Assembly: GCA_012840225.1 (NCBI GenBank) | Contig: DULU01000040.1 | Span: 1-43,824 of the forward strand | Source of the DNA: Bacillota bacterium | Lineage (GTDB): Bacteria; Bacillota; Limnochordia; DTU080 | Direction: 5' to 3' | Length of the DNA: 43,824 bases | Shown here: piece by piece, positions 1 through 7,219 of the stretch | Layout: each line of letters starts with the position of its first letter | Position numbering within the stretch: the stretch's first letter is position 1 | Translations under genes and position numbers: made by a program | The notes under the pieces: model-generated | Seen by the model: only the letters and a program-made list of their open reading frames with translations | Databases searched by the model: none | Told to the model about the DNA's origin: nothing

Positions 1-1349
1 CCCCCCCCCCCGCCGTTTCCGGCCATTTTGCCCTGCCACAGATACAAGCTAAAAAGAAGGGGCGCCACCCCCGACCGGCGCCACGCTTTGAGTAAGCCGG
101 CCCGGTTGAATGTAGCCCGACCCGGGCGCATATTCACCTCGATCACCCAGAGGTTGCCCTTGCCGTCGAGGCCGAGATCGACGCCCAACTCTCCCAAAAG
201 GGCATGATTATCCAGGATGGTGGCCACTTTCACGGCCAGCTCCTCAATGCGGCGGTTTAGCTCCTTGATATCCATCCTTTTGCCGGCTGCCTTCAGGAAG
301 GCGCCCACCTTCAGAGCCCGGCCGCCGGCATGCAGGTTCGACACGATGCCGGCTCTGGGTCCCATCCTGACGCCCACCCCGGTCAGAGCCCATTTCCCGG
401 CGGCCCCTTTTTGCACCAAAGCCCTCAGGTCGGCGGTGCGTCCCCCCACTTTCAGGAGCCTAATCCCCTCCTGCATCAGAAACGGGCACTTTTCTCCCGT
501 AGCCCGGAGCAGCCTGGGCAACTCCCGGACACTTCCCAGCACCACGGTGCGGAAATGACCTCTCCTGGTGTGAACCTTCACCAAGAGCTTCTTGCCCAGG
601 CGGGTCACCTGGTGTATATGGCGCCCCTGGTTGCCGTTCACCGGCTTGATATAAACCATTTTGTATTTATCCAGCATCTCTTCAATATGGCCGTCCGCCA
701 CCAGTTCCGTATGGGGCAGATGGGCATGAAGGTCGGGTTCGCCCATAAGGAAGTTATACATCTGCCACTTATTCCCCAGAGCCCCGTTGAAGAGGAGCGT
801 CCCGAAACTCTCATTCAACCGCTCCCTGAGCCTCGTGATGCGCGGCAGCTCGCCCTTCTTGAAAAAGCCGCGATCGAAGACCACATCCGGTACAGGATAA
901 AACGCTTCCGCCCAATCGCTCTCCTTCCCCGGAGTGCGCCCTCGCACCAGGCCGCGGGTCAGGCTCACGTCGTCCGGCTCAAAGACGAAAGCGCAGATAT
1001 GCCGCTTGTGAGCTTCCCTGATCAGGCGCTTAAAGAAGCCGTTTTGCTCGCCATAGCGCCGGAGCGGCTGACGGCGGGCCAGGATGCCGAGGAAGGGGCC
1101 GAGATATACCGTCTCTCCCACCGCCGCAATCCAGAGCGGCAACGCCCGGCCCGGCAGGCGCAGCTTAGCCCTGAGCCCGCCGGTCGCGGCAGGGGCGGCA
1201 CCACTTTTCACCACCGCCTGGGCGCTGCTGCCGCCCGCTTTGATCATATATACCGCCCCCGGACTAATGTTGAGACGCCGCAACAGCCCGCCGGGCAAAA
1301 GCAACTCACTCGGGCGGCGCGCCACAGGGCGCAAGACGATTCTCTCCAC
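1..1349 (-). CDS. YheC/YheD-family ATP-grasp protein (3' end cut off by window edge)
   Basis: Translating the minus strand from GTG at 1349 gives about 449 open residues that continue past the left edge, so the C-terminus is missing. The start MERIVLRPVARRPSELL is preceded by AAGGAAGG and lies 4 bp after the stop of the upstream gene, suggesting translational coupling. Recognisable family parts are FNGALGNKWQMYNFL near the middle, the ATP-grasp lysine segment VYIKPVNGNQGRHIH, the FLMQEGIRLL strand, and the metal-binding end ELGVDLGLDGKGNLWVIEVN followed by RPGR. YheC/YheD proteins are ATP-grasp enzymes linked to the endospore coat in Bacillus; the substrate is not known. Family members are about 360-450 aa, so most of the protein is present. 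The last visible codons are a run of glycines encoded by C11 on the plus strand at 1-11. Function as an amide- or peptide-forming ligase is inferred from fold and neighbour. Confidence 0.88.
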   Translation of the reverse strand, partial: MERIVLRPVARRPSELLLPGGLLRRLNISPGAVYMIKAGGSSAQAVVKSGAAPAATGGLRAKLRLPGRALPLWIAAVGETVYLGPFLGILARRQPLRRYGEQNGFFKRLIREAHKRHICAFVFEPDDVSLTRGLVRGRTPGKESDWAEAFYPVPDVVFDRGFFKKGELPRITRLRERLNESFGTLLFNGALGNKWQMYNFLMGEPDLHAHLPHTELVADGHIEEMLDKYKMVYIKPVNGNQGRHIHQVTRLGKKLLVKVHTRRGHFRTVVLGSVRELPRLLRATGEKCPFLMQEGIRLLKVGGRTADLRALVQKGAAGKWALTGVGVRMGPRAGIVSNLHAGGRALKVGAFLKAAGKRMDIKELNRRIEELAVKVATILDNHALLGELGVDLGLDGKGNLWVIEVNMRPGRATFNRAGLLKAWRRSGVAPLLFSLYLWQGKMAGNGGGG

Positions 1350-1353
1350 GGCA

Positions 1354-2796
1354 TCAGGCCCCTTCCTTTTTCCGCCATTCCCGGCGAAAGTCGGCGTGCT
1401 CGTCGACCATCCAGCCTGAGGCGATCATGTCGTGCAACAGGCCCAGAGAACGGCTGTAAACCTCATATGAAGGCGTGCGGCGCAGCTCCTCCCAGATTTT
1501 GGGAAAGACCAGGCGGAATGGCCCCTTTTCGGCAGAGTAAAAAGCTTCCAGATAGGATAGTTCGGAAAAGTAATCTGCTTTCAGGGAGGCATGCTCTCTA
1601 GCCACCACATAGGCCAGGCAGAGGACCCCCCTGGCCAGCATGGGGCGGCTCAACCAGGAGAAGGGAGTGCGGTATTCAAACCCGCCATGGGGCTTGATGC
1701 GGGCATCACCCAGGTAGCCATAGCGGGATCTCCTGATCAGTGCCCGTGACGGCTCTTCCAACAGCGACAGCGGAATAGTGAGATAATTGTCCAGAGCCCT
1801 GAGCAGGCGGGAAGTGAAAGGCACCCGGCTGAAGTGGATGTGACCGCCGATGGGGAAAGTCCCGTCCGGCATGCTCCCGGCCAACCACAGGATATCCTTG
1901 GGGATCATCTGATCAGCCTGCATGATGGTGGCCCGCAGATTGTGGAATAGCCGCACGGGAGTGGTGGCATATTTTGGCCGCAGCTCCGCCAGGGGTCGGT
2001 AGGAATGGCCGTTGGAGTGCACCGGCTGCAGCTCGCAGCCCACCGGTCCGGCCAGAGGCAGGTAGTCGGAGGCATAGACGCCCAGAATATGACCTGTGCC
2101 GTCGCTTTTGGCCAAAACAAATTCAGGGTCGGCACCGATGGCTACGGGCATACTCCTTTTGCCGGAGTAAAAACGATTGGTATAATTAACATAACGGCGT
2201 ACGGCCCCGGCGAAGCGCAAAGCGGTGGAGCTGGTGAGCGGAGGAGCCGGGTCGACACCGATGATCACCGGCTGTCGGGTTCTCTGCATCAGCCCGGCGT
2301 GCACCACGCCGAAGTCGAGCCCGAGAGTGTAGACGGCGCGCATGGCCAGCTCTTTCAGCTGCTTCAGCTCACCCGTGCGCAGGCTGCCGCCGCCGCCACT
2401 GCCGCCGCCAATGCCGCCTCCCTCGCCGCCGGCGCGGCTCCAGTCGTCCTGCACGAAGATGACGGAAAAATCGAAAACGCCGATTTTATACCGGCGACTC
2501 AGCCCGGGAACAGGCGTCTTCCAGGGCGGCTCACCGGCGGGCATCAACTCCTGCGGCGGGCAGGGAGTGGAAGATATCGACATGATGCGGTGAAACAAGA
2601 CCGGGTTCCTGGCGGTCTCAATGGCCTTTCTGGTGTTGAGCACCACCGTGTCGGGATCCTTACCCTCGGTGTTGCCCCACCTCAGCACGATCTGCCAATC
2701 ACCCGGCTTCGGGTGAGGGGAGAAGCTCCATCCGTCCAGATGCTGAGCCAAACCGGCAATGGCGGATTCGTTTTCATATAGGAACAGGTAAGCCAT
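1354..2796 (-). CDS. Putative amidoligase, phage-type COOH-NH2 ligase type 2 family
   Basis: 480 aa. The C-terminal half has the hallmarks of the glutamine synthetase/glutamate-cysteine-ligase-like COOH-NH2 ligase family: GADPEFVL (221-228), IGGHIHFS (316-323) and GFEYRTPFSWL (372-382), which would supply metal and ATP ligands. The N-terminal part (1-200), with IVLRWGNTEG (37-46), VVLNTRKAI and DFSVIFVQDDW, resembles the ATP-grasp-like region found in Firmicute homologs. A glycine/serine run at 123-138 (GGEGGGIGGGSGGGGS) forms an unusual flexible insert between strands. The gene is first in a two-gene unit with the YheC/YheD-like gene 4 bp downstream. In known Firmicute operons this pair is predicted to make amide bonds on a peptide or spore/cell-surface polymer; no substrate has been shown. 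It has no signal peptide, so it should act in the cytosol. Family assignment is fairly sure, function inferred. Confidence 0.82.
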   Translation of the reverse strand: MAYLFLYENESAIAGLAQHLDGWSFSPHPKPGDWQIVLRWGNTEGKDPDTVVLNTRKAIETARNPVLFHRIMSISSTPCPPQELMPAGEPPWKTPVPGLSRRYKIGVFDFSVIFVQDDWSRAGGEGGGIGGGSGGGGSLRTGELKQLKELAMRAVYTLGLDFGVVHAGLMQRTRQPVIIGVDPAPPLTSSTALRFAGAVRRYVNYTNRFYSGKRSMPVAIGADPEFVLAKSDGTGHILGVYASDYLPLAGPVGCELQPVHSNGHSYRPLAELRPKYATTPVRLFHNLRATIMQADQMIPKDILWLAGSMPDGTFPIGGHIHFSRVPFTSRLLRALDNYLTIPLSLLEEPSRALIRRSRYGYLGDARIKPHGGFEYRTPFSWLSRPMLARGVLCLAYVVAREHASLKADYFSELSYLEAFYSAEKGPFRLVFPKIWEELRRTPSYEVYSRSLGLLHDMIASGWMVDEHADFRREWRKKEGA

Positions 2797-2876
2797 ATGA
2801 TACTCCCTGTCGGATGAAATGAAAGCTCACGACATAATATGGCGCAACAGTCACAAGTGCTTCAGTCCTAATCAAT

Positions 2877-2904
2877 CGACTACCGGCCGGCAATGCGATA
2901 TAAT
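2877..2904 (+). promoter_or_regulatory. Putative sigma-A promoter of the oad-type operon
   Basis: TCGACT (2877-2882) and a perfect TATAAT (2899-2904) separated by 16 bp, 58 bp upstream of the first gene. The -10 is consensus; the -35 matches 4 of 6 positions. Confidence 0.5.
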
Positions 2905-2962
2905 GTGTGGGGTTGATTGTGTGGGATTGATGGTCGATAGTCACCGTGGAGGTTAAATATAT

Positions 2963-3289
2963 ATGGAAAATCTGCTCACAGGTCTCAAAATTGCCCTAAT
3001 CGGCATGACGGCAACGTTTCTTGTCCTGTTCCTGCTGCAGATGTGCATCGCCCTCCTCGGGCGGATTTATATCCCCGACTTTATCCGCCGGATTATCCTG
3101 CCGCAGCCTGGCAACCAGGCCGAACGGGCAGCGCGGGCGGAGCGGGCTGAGCAACAAACGGCCGCAAAAGCCAAAGCAAAAGCACCGCAAACCGGAGATG
3201 AGGAGCTGGCAGCCATCATAGGCGTATTGGCAGCAATGGAAGGGCATCAATCAGAAAGGCGGATACGCGTTGAAAAGATACCGGGTTAA
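2963..3289 (+). CDS. OadG-family sodium-pump decarboxylase gamma subunit
   Basis: 108 aa with one N-terminal membrane helix (about 9-31, IALIGMTATFLVLFLLQMCIA), then a charged Ala/Lys/Glu-rich linker (50-80) and DEELAAIIGVLAAM near the C-terminus. That layout (helix, linker, short EELAAAI-like helix) is typical of the OadG/MmdD gamma subunit, which holds the peripheral carboxyltransferase and biotin carrier to a membrane beta subunit that couples decarboxylation to sodium export. GGAGG at 2948-2952 sets the ATG start. Its 3' end overlaps the biotin carrier gene by 20 bp. No beta subunit (OadB/MmdB/GcdB) gene is in the window, so the substrate cannot be told from here. Confidence 0.85.
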   Translation: MENLLTGLKIALIGMTATFLVLFLLQMCIALLGRIYIPDFIRRIILPQPGNQAERAARAERAEQQTAAKAKAKAPQTGDEELAAIIGVLAAMEGHQSERRIRVEKIPG

Positions 3290-3728
3290 CGTCAACGGCC
3301 AAAATTACCTAGTGGAAGTGGAAGAGCTGGAGGAGACCTCTGCCAAGGCTGCCGCCGGCGCTACGGGAGCGGCAGCACAGCCGGCAGCCCAATCGGTAGC
3401 GTCTCCAGCAGCGACGACATCAGCAGCATCACCGGCAGCTGCATCACCAGGGGCAGCACCCAGCCCGGCCCCGCCGATAGGCGGCAGCCTAAAGGCGGAG
3501 GGGCTGGAGGTCAAAGCGCCTCTGCGCGGCCAGATCGTCCGGGTGGCGGTGAATGTGGGCGATATGGTGCAGAAAGGGCAGGTGTTGCTCTCCATAGAAG
3601 CCCTGAAGCTGGAAAACGAAATTGTCTCTCCCACCGCAGGCACGGTGACGGCCGTCTTTGTCTCCCCCGGCAAGACGGTCGAAAACGGCGAGGTATTATT
3701 GACGATAAAGGAAGACGAATCATCATGA
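3270..3728 (+). CDS. Biotin carboxyl carrier protein of a decarboxylase/transcarboxylase, with ALKL biotin motif
   Basis: 152 aa from a TTG start with AAAGGCGG upstream. The N-terminal strand KRYRVNVNGQNYLVEVEE is followed by an Ala/Pro-rich linker (about 24-80) and a biotinyl/lipoyl domain (82-150: KAPLRGQIVRVAVNVGDMV through KTVENGEVLLTI). The acceptor is Lys113 in EALKLEN, where almost all biotin carriers read AMKM; both flanking methionines are leucine (GCC CTG AAG CTG). In transcarboxylase and ACC the methionines affect carboxyl transfer more than biotinylation, so it can still be biotinylated. It overlaps OadG upstream and shares an ATGA overlap with the carboxyltransferase downstream, so the three proteins are very likely made together as a complex. 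Confidence 0.9.
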   Translation: MKRYRVNVNGQNYLVEVEELEETSAKAAAGATGAAAQPAAQSVASPAATTSAASPAAASPGAAPSPAPPIGGSLKAEGLEVKAPLRGQIVRVAVNVGDMVQKGQVLLSIEALKLENEIVSPTAGTVTAVFVSPGKTVENGEVLLTIKEDESS

Positions 3729-5086
3729 GCACCAACACACCAAAAGTCGGCATAACGGAAACTGTTCTCAGAGATGCACATCAATCGCTACTGGCCACCC
3801 GCATGCAAACCGAAGATATGTTGGCTGTAGCCGGCGAGCTTGATCAGGTGGGTTACAGATCGCTGGAGGCGTGGGGCGGAGCCACATTTGATGCCTCCCT
3901 GCGCTTTCTCAACGAATGCCCCTGGGAAAGATTGCGCCGTCTGCGGCTGAACATCAGGAACACCCCTCTGCAGATGCTTCTGCGTGGGCAAAACCTCTTG
4001 GGTTACAGGCACTACCCGGACGACGTGGTGGAAGCCTTCGTCAAGGCGGCCATCAAAAACGGCATATCCATCATCCGCATCTTCGACGCCCTGAACGATG
4101 TGCGCAACATGAAGACGGCCATCGAAGCCACAATTAAATATAAAGGGCATGCTCAGGGTGCCATCTGCTACACCGTCAGCCCCGTGCACAACACCGAGCA
4201 CTATCTCAAGATCGCCAAAGAACTGTGCGAGCTGGGGGTGCATTCCATCTGCGTCAAAGATATGGCGGGCCTTCTGCCGCCCTATGAAGCTGCCGAGCTG
4301 GTGAAGACCCTCAAAGCCGCCGTCGACGTGCCGGTGATATTGCACACCCACTATACCAGCGGCATGGGATCCATGACCTATCTCAAGGCTATCGAAGCAG
4401 GCGTCGACGGCGTGGATACCGCCCTCTCGGCTCTGGCGCTGGGCAGTTCCCAGCCGCCCACGGAACCTCTGGTGGCCGCCTTGCGCCACACACCATGGGA
4501 CACCGGGCTCGATCTGGATCTATTGTCCAAGCTCAACGACTATTTTGAGGAAATCAAAAGCAAATACGGCGGGCACCAGGCGCCGGTCAAAGTGCAGACC
4601 GAAATCCTGGTCTACCAGATTCCCGGCGGTATGCTCTCCAATTTGCGCTCCCAGCTGAAACAACAAGGTCTCTCTTCCCGCCTGGACGAGGTGTTCCAGG
4701 AAGTGCCCAGGGTGCGGGCGGAAATGGGTTATCCGCCGCTTGTCACGCCGATGAGCCAGATCGTGGGCACCCAGGCGGTGCTGAATGTGGCAGCCGGCGA
4801 GCGCTATGCCATCTGTTCCAAAGAGATCAAGGACTATGTGCGCGGCCTCTATGGCCGGCCTCCGGCACCCATCGATCCGGAGATCAAGAAAAAGATCATC
4901 GGCGACGAAGAAGAGTTCACCGGGCGCCCGGCCGACCTCCTCGAGCCCATGATGGAAAAAGCCTGGGAAAAGGTGAAGGCCCTGGCCCGTCAGGAAGAAG
5001 ACGTTCTTTCCTATGTGCTTTTCCCCAAGGTGGCCATGAACTTCTTTGAAAAGCGGGAGGCCGCCCGCCGCCAAGGTGGCGACTAA
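3725..5086 (+). CDS. Pyruvate/oxaloacetate carboxyltransferase (5S/OadA/PycB type, no fused biotin domain)
   Basis: 453 aa. The TIM-barrel carboxyltransferase domain has TVLRDAHQSLLATR (13-26), GATFDASLRFL, the carbamylated-lysine segment CVKDMAGLL and the metal-binding HTHYTSGMG, all intact. The C-terminal conserved carboxylase domain (about 290-450) includes QIPGGMLSNLRSQL and VTPMSQIVGTQAV. It lacks the biotin domain fused at the end of OadA in many Proteobacteria; the partner is encoded immediately upstream with an ATGA overlap. It moves CO2 between a 2-oxo acid (oxaloacetate, pyruvate or methylmalonyl-CoA side) and biotin. With OadG upstream, a sodium-pumping decarboxylase is likely, but a soluble transcarboxylase or split pyruvate carboxylase cannot be excluded without a beta subunit. 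Confidence 0.92.
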   Translation: MSTNTPKVGITETVLRDAHQSLLATRMQTEDMLAVAGELDQVGYRSLEAWGGATFDASLRFLNECPWERLRRLRLNIRNTPLQMLLRGQNLLGYRHYPDDVVEAFVKAAIKNGISIIRIFDALNDVRNMKTAIEATIKYKGHAQGAICYTVSPVHNTEHYLKIAKELCELGVHSICVKDMAGLLPPYEAAELVKTLKAAVDVPVILHTHYTSGMGSMTYLKAIEAGVDGVDTALSALALGSSQPPTEPLVAALRHTPWDTGLDLDLLSKLNDYFEEIKSKYGGHQAPVKVQTEILVYQIPGGMLSNLRSQLKQQGLSSRLDEVFQEVPRVRAEMGYPPLVTPMSQIVGTQAVLNVAAGERYAICSKEIKDYVRGLYGRPPAPIDPEIKKKIIGDEEEFTGRPADLLEPMMEKAWEKVKALARQEEDVLSYVLFPKVAMNFFEKREAARRQGGD

Positions 5087-5128
5087 AAACCGCCACCAAA
5101 ACCACAACCAACCGGGCAGGTGTTGTCC

Positions 5129-5836
5129 ATGAGCAAAAGCAAAGGCAAGGGTAAGGGTAAGGATCAGGGCCAGGACAAGAGTAAAGGCCCAGGCCAAGAT
5201 AAAGGCAAGGTCAAAAACCGGAAGAGCCCTCTGGCCTGGGCCATAGCCGCGGCGGCCCTGGTGGTGCTAGCGGTGGTCGGCGGTCTCTACTTTTTCCGGG
5301 AAAAACCCCTGCCGCCACCCAAACCTTCGGACCGTCCCTCTTCACCGAGGTCGCTAGGCCGGTTCAGCCCACCCGATGAAAACGACTTGGCTCTGGCTCA
5401 GAGCACCGGTAAATACACCGTGGTGCTGGACACCAGCGCCGGGACAATCCAGCTCGAGCTTTATGGCGACCTGATGCCGCTCACCGTGGCCAACTTCGTC
5501 AAGCTGGCCAAAGCCGGCTTCTATGACGGGCTCACCTTTCACCGGGTGGAGGACTGGGTGATCCAGGGCGGTGATCCGGCCGGCAACGGCACTGGCGGTC
5601 CGGGCTATCAGATCCCACTGGAAATACGCCCCGACCTGAAGAATGTGCGGGGAGCGGTGGCCATGGCCCGCCGGGCTGACCCCAACTCTGCTGGCTCGCA
5701 GTTTTACATCCTGCGCACCGATGCCGCTTGGCTTGACGGCCAGTATGCCGTCTTCGGCCGGGTCGTCTCCGGCATGGATGTGGTGGATAAAATCAAAGCC
5801 GGTACGGTGATCAGAAAGGTGACCGTCACCCCGTGA
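5129..5836 (+). CDS. Membrane-anchored cyclophilin-type peptidyl-prolyl isomerase
   Basis: 235 aa from the ATG at 5129 (a GTG at 5120 in frame is possible; GCAGG fits the ATG better). Residues 2-30 are a Lys/Gly/Gln low-complexity tail made of degenerate repeats (KGKGKGKDQGQDK), expected in the cytosol. One membrane helix follows (about 34-56, SPLAWAIAAAALVVLAVV), then a Pro/Ser-rich spacer. The cyclophilin domain starts near residue 92 with TVVLDTSAGTIQLELYG; FHRVEDWVIQGGDP and AVAMARRADPNSAGSQFYI hold the catalytic Arg and Gln/Phe residues. It would fold exported proteins outside the membrane. It follows the carboxyltransferase by 42 bp and may be cotranscribed, though no functional link is evident. 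Confidence 0.9.
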   Translation: MSKSKGKGKGKDQGQDKSKGPGQDKGKVKNRKSPLAWAIAAAALVVLAVVGGLYFFREKPLPPPKPSDRPSSPRSLGRFSPPDENDLALAQSTGKYTVVLDTSAGTIQLELYGDLMPLTVANFVKLAKAGFYDGLTFHRVEDWVIQGGDPAGNGTGGPGYQIPLEIRPDLKNVRGAVAMARRADPNSAGSQFYILRTDAAWLDGQYAVFGRVVSGMDVVDKIKAGTVIRKVTVTP

Positions 5837-5898
5837 CCAGCACCGCCATGACCGTCACCATATAATTAGCGGCGGCCCACCAAGTCAGTTTAGGTTGC

Positions 5899-6705
5899 TC
5901 AGGCCGGCCGGTGCAGGGCGGCGTTCATCACCGCCATAGCTTCCCGGCGATCGGCCGGCCAGCTCATACCATATACACAACCATTGATCACCAGGATGAA
6001 GTCGCTGTGCACCTGCCAGTCGCCGGTGTTCACATAGACGGCTTCGTCCCTCACCTTGCCGGGCACTCCCAATCCCTGCACCGTACGGGTGTGGGTGTGG
6101 CCCATGACCATGAAGTCGTGCGTATGGGCGCAGGCCGTCATGGCCCCTTTTTTATAGGCATCCATCTCCTGCTGTTTCCCACCGCTCCCTTTCTGCCCGG
6201 TGGTCTCTTTCCGGCCTTTGAGCAGCCTCTCCTTGAACCGGCCCAGCACATCCTCAAAGCCGGGACCCACTTTGTCCAGCGCTCTCCCCGCCCACCTGGT
6301 GAAGAACGCCGCCGCTTCCGGCCAGGTGTTCACCGTTGGGTCAAAGAAATGGCCATGTTCAATATGAAAAGAATAACCGTCGATATCCAGATGCAGCCTG
6401 GGGTAGACAAACCTGACCGGCCAGGTCAATTCGATCTGGCACAAATCGATGTCGTGATTGCCGATCACATAATCGACCGCCACTCCGGAACCGGCCAACG
6501 TGAATATGCGCTGTAGCTGTCTGAAAGACCTGGCCACCGCCGTCACATCCCACTGGATCCATTCGACCAGATCGCCGACGATGACCAGCCGCGAGACATA
6601 TTTGGCCACAAAGGAATCCAGAAAGTCGTCCAGCAGTTCATAACGTTCCGCCGTCCACCTGGTATCGCCCAGGTGCAAGTCGGAGATGAAGACTACGCCC
6701 GGCAT
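5899..6705 (-). CDS. Calcineurin-like metallophosphoesterase (LpxH-like)
   Basis: 268 aa. The dinuclear metal motifs are all present: FISDLHLGD (6-14), VGDLVEW (43-49), GNHDIDL (82-88), EHGHFFD and MGHTHTR. The GD..EW form and overall length recall UDP-2,3-diacylglucosamine hydrolases and their Firmicute relatives, whose substrates are mostly unknown. A Lys/Gln-rich insert (about 163-185) lies between the two halves. No signal peptide. GGGAGG precedes the ATG. A 14-bp palindrome just upstream (6718-6731) could be an operator. Assignment to the phosphoesterase superfamily is firm; lipid A function is speculative. Confidence 0.88.
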   Translation of the reverse strand: MPGVVFISDLHLGDTRWTAERYELLDDFLDSFVAKYVSRLVIVGDLVEWIQWDVTAVARSFRQLQRIFTLAGSGVAVDYVIGNHDIDLCQIELTWPVRFVYPRLHLDIDGYSFHIEHGHFFDPTVNTWPEAAAFFTRWAGRALDKVGPGFEDVLGRFKERLLKGRKETTGQKGSGGKQQEMDAYKKGAMTACAHTHDFMVMGHTHTRTVQGLGVPGKVRDEAVYVNTGDWQVHSDFILVINGCVYGMSWPADRREAMAVMNAALHRPA

Positions 6706-6717
6706 AACCTACCTCCC

Positions 6718-6731
6718 TATAGTGCACTATA
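6718..6731. promoter_or_regulatory. Perfect 14-bp palindrome, possible operator
   Basis: TATAGTGCACTATA reads the same on both strands and lies 13 bp before the metallophosphoesterase start, between its ribosome site and an A+T-rich tract (6732-6760) that could hold the promoter. Symmetry and position suggest a dimeric repressor site; no known regulator is matched. Confidence 0.4.
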
Positions 6732-6909
6732 ACTGAAATATATAGTAATAATAAATATATGACCATATGCCGCCCGGCATATTGATAGTTAGTATTTATA
6801 TCTTTAACTGAAGAGTTCTAATGGGTTTTAACATAAGAATCAAAGCTCCTGTCCAAAGAGCTCCTGTGATGGGGAGGAGAGGGAGAGGAGAGAGGGAGGA
6901 GAGAGGACG

Positions 6910-6969
6910 GGTGCGAAATTTTTACCAAAGTAGCACCTAAAAAGGGGGAGGTGCGAAATTTTTACCAAA
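6910..6969. repeat. Two perfect 20-bp direct repeats, 40 bp apart
   Basis: GGTGCGAAATTTTTACCAAA occurs at 6910-6929 and 6950-6969, start to start exactly 40 bp. Between them GCACCT (6933-6938) can pair with AGGTGC of the second copy (6949-6954). The spacing is close to four helical turns. Role unknown; regulator sites or remnants of a repeated element are both possible. Confidence 0.7.
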
Positions 6970-7219
6970 CCTGGTTTCAGCATGCGGCTACAGATCGGGT
7001 TGCCTGCAGGAAAACCCCAGCTATTGGCCGCGGATGGTAGTGCTGCCTCTCCGCCTCCACCGGCCATGGCCGAGCCGCCCGCAGCTTTGGGAAAAAATTC
7101 GCGCCACCCATCGCTTTGTCCACCGCGCCGCTCTCTGCCGCTAAAGGAGCCGCCCGGCCGGCGGCGAAAACTAAGTAAGCGTTTTTAATTTTGCACCATT
7201 ACCATTACACATTATCGAG

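Larger units (their letters stand above)
6706..7219. other. 514-bp intergenic region with repeats
   Basis: No convincing gene. It holds the palindrome at 6718-6731, an A+T-rich stretch (6730-6840), a purine-rich GGAGAGGGA tract (6870-6908), two 20-bp direct repeats (6910-6929, 6950-6969) and a G+C-rich segment before the MFS gene. Open frames here lack ribosome sites and coding character. Confidence 0.6.

Noticed and set aside
330-1601. Long open frame on the plus strand opposite the YheC/YheD-like gene
   Set aside because: The minus strand encodes a clear ATP-grasp protein here; the plus frame has no ribosome site and no recognisable sequence.
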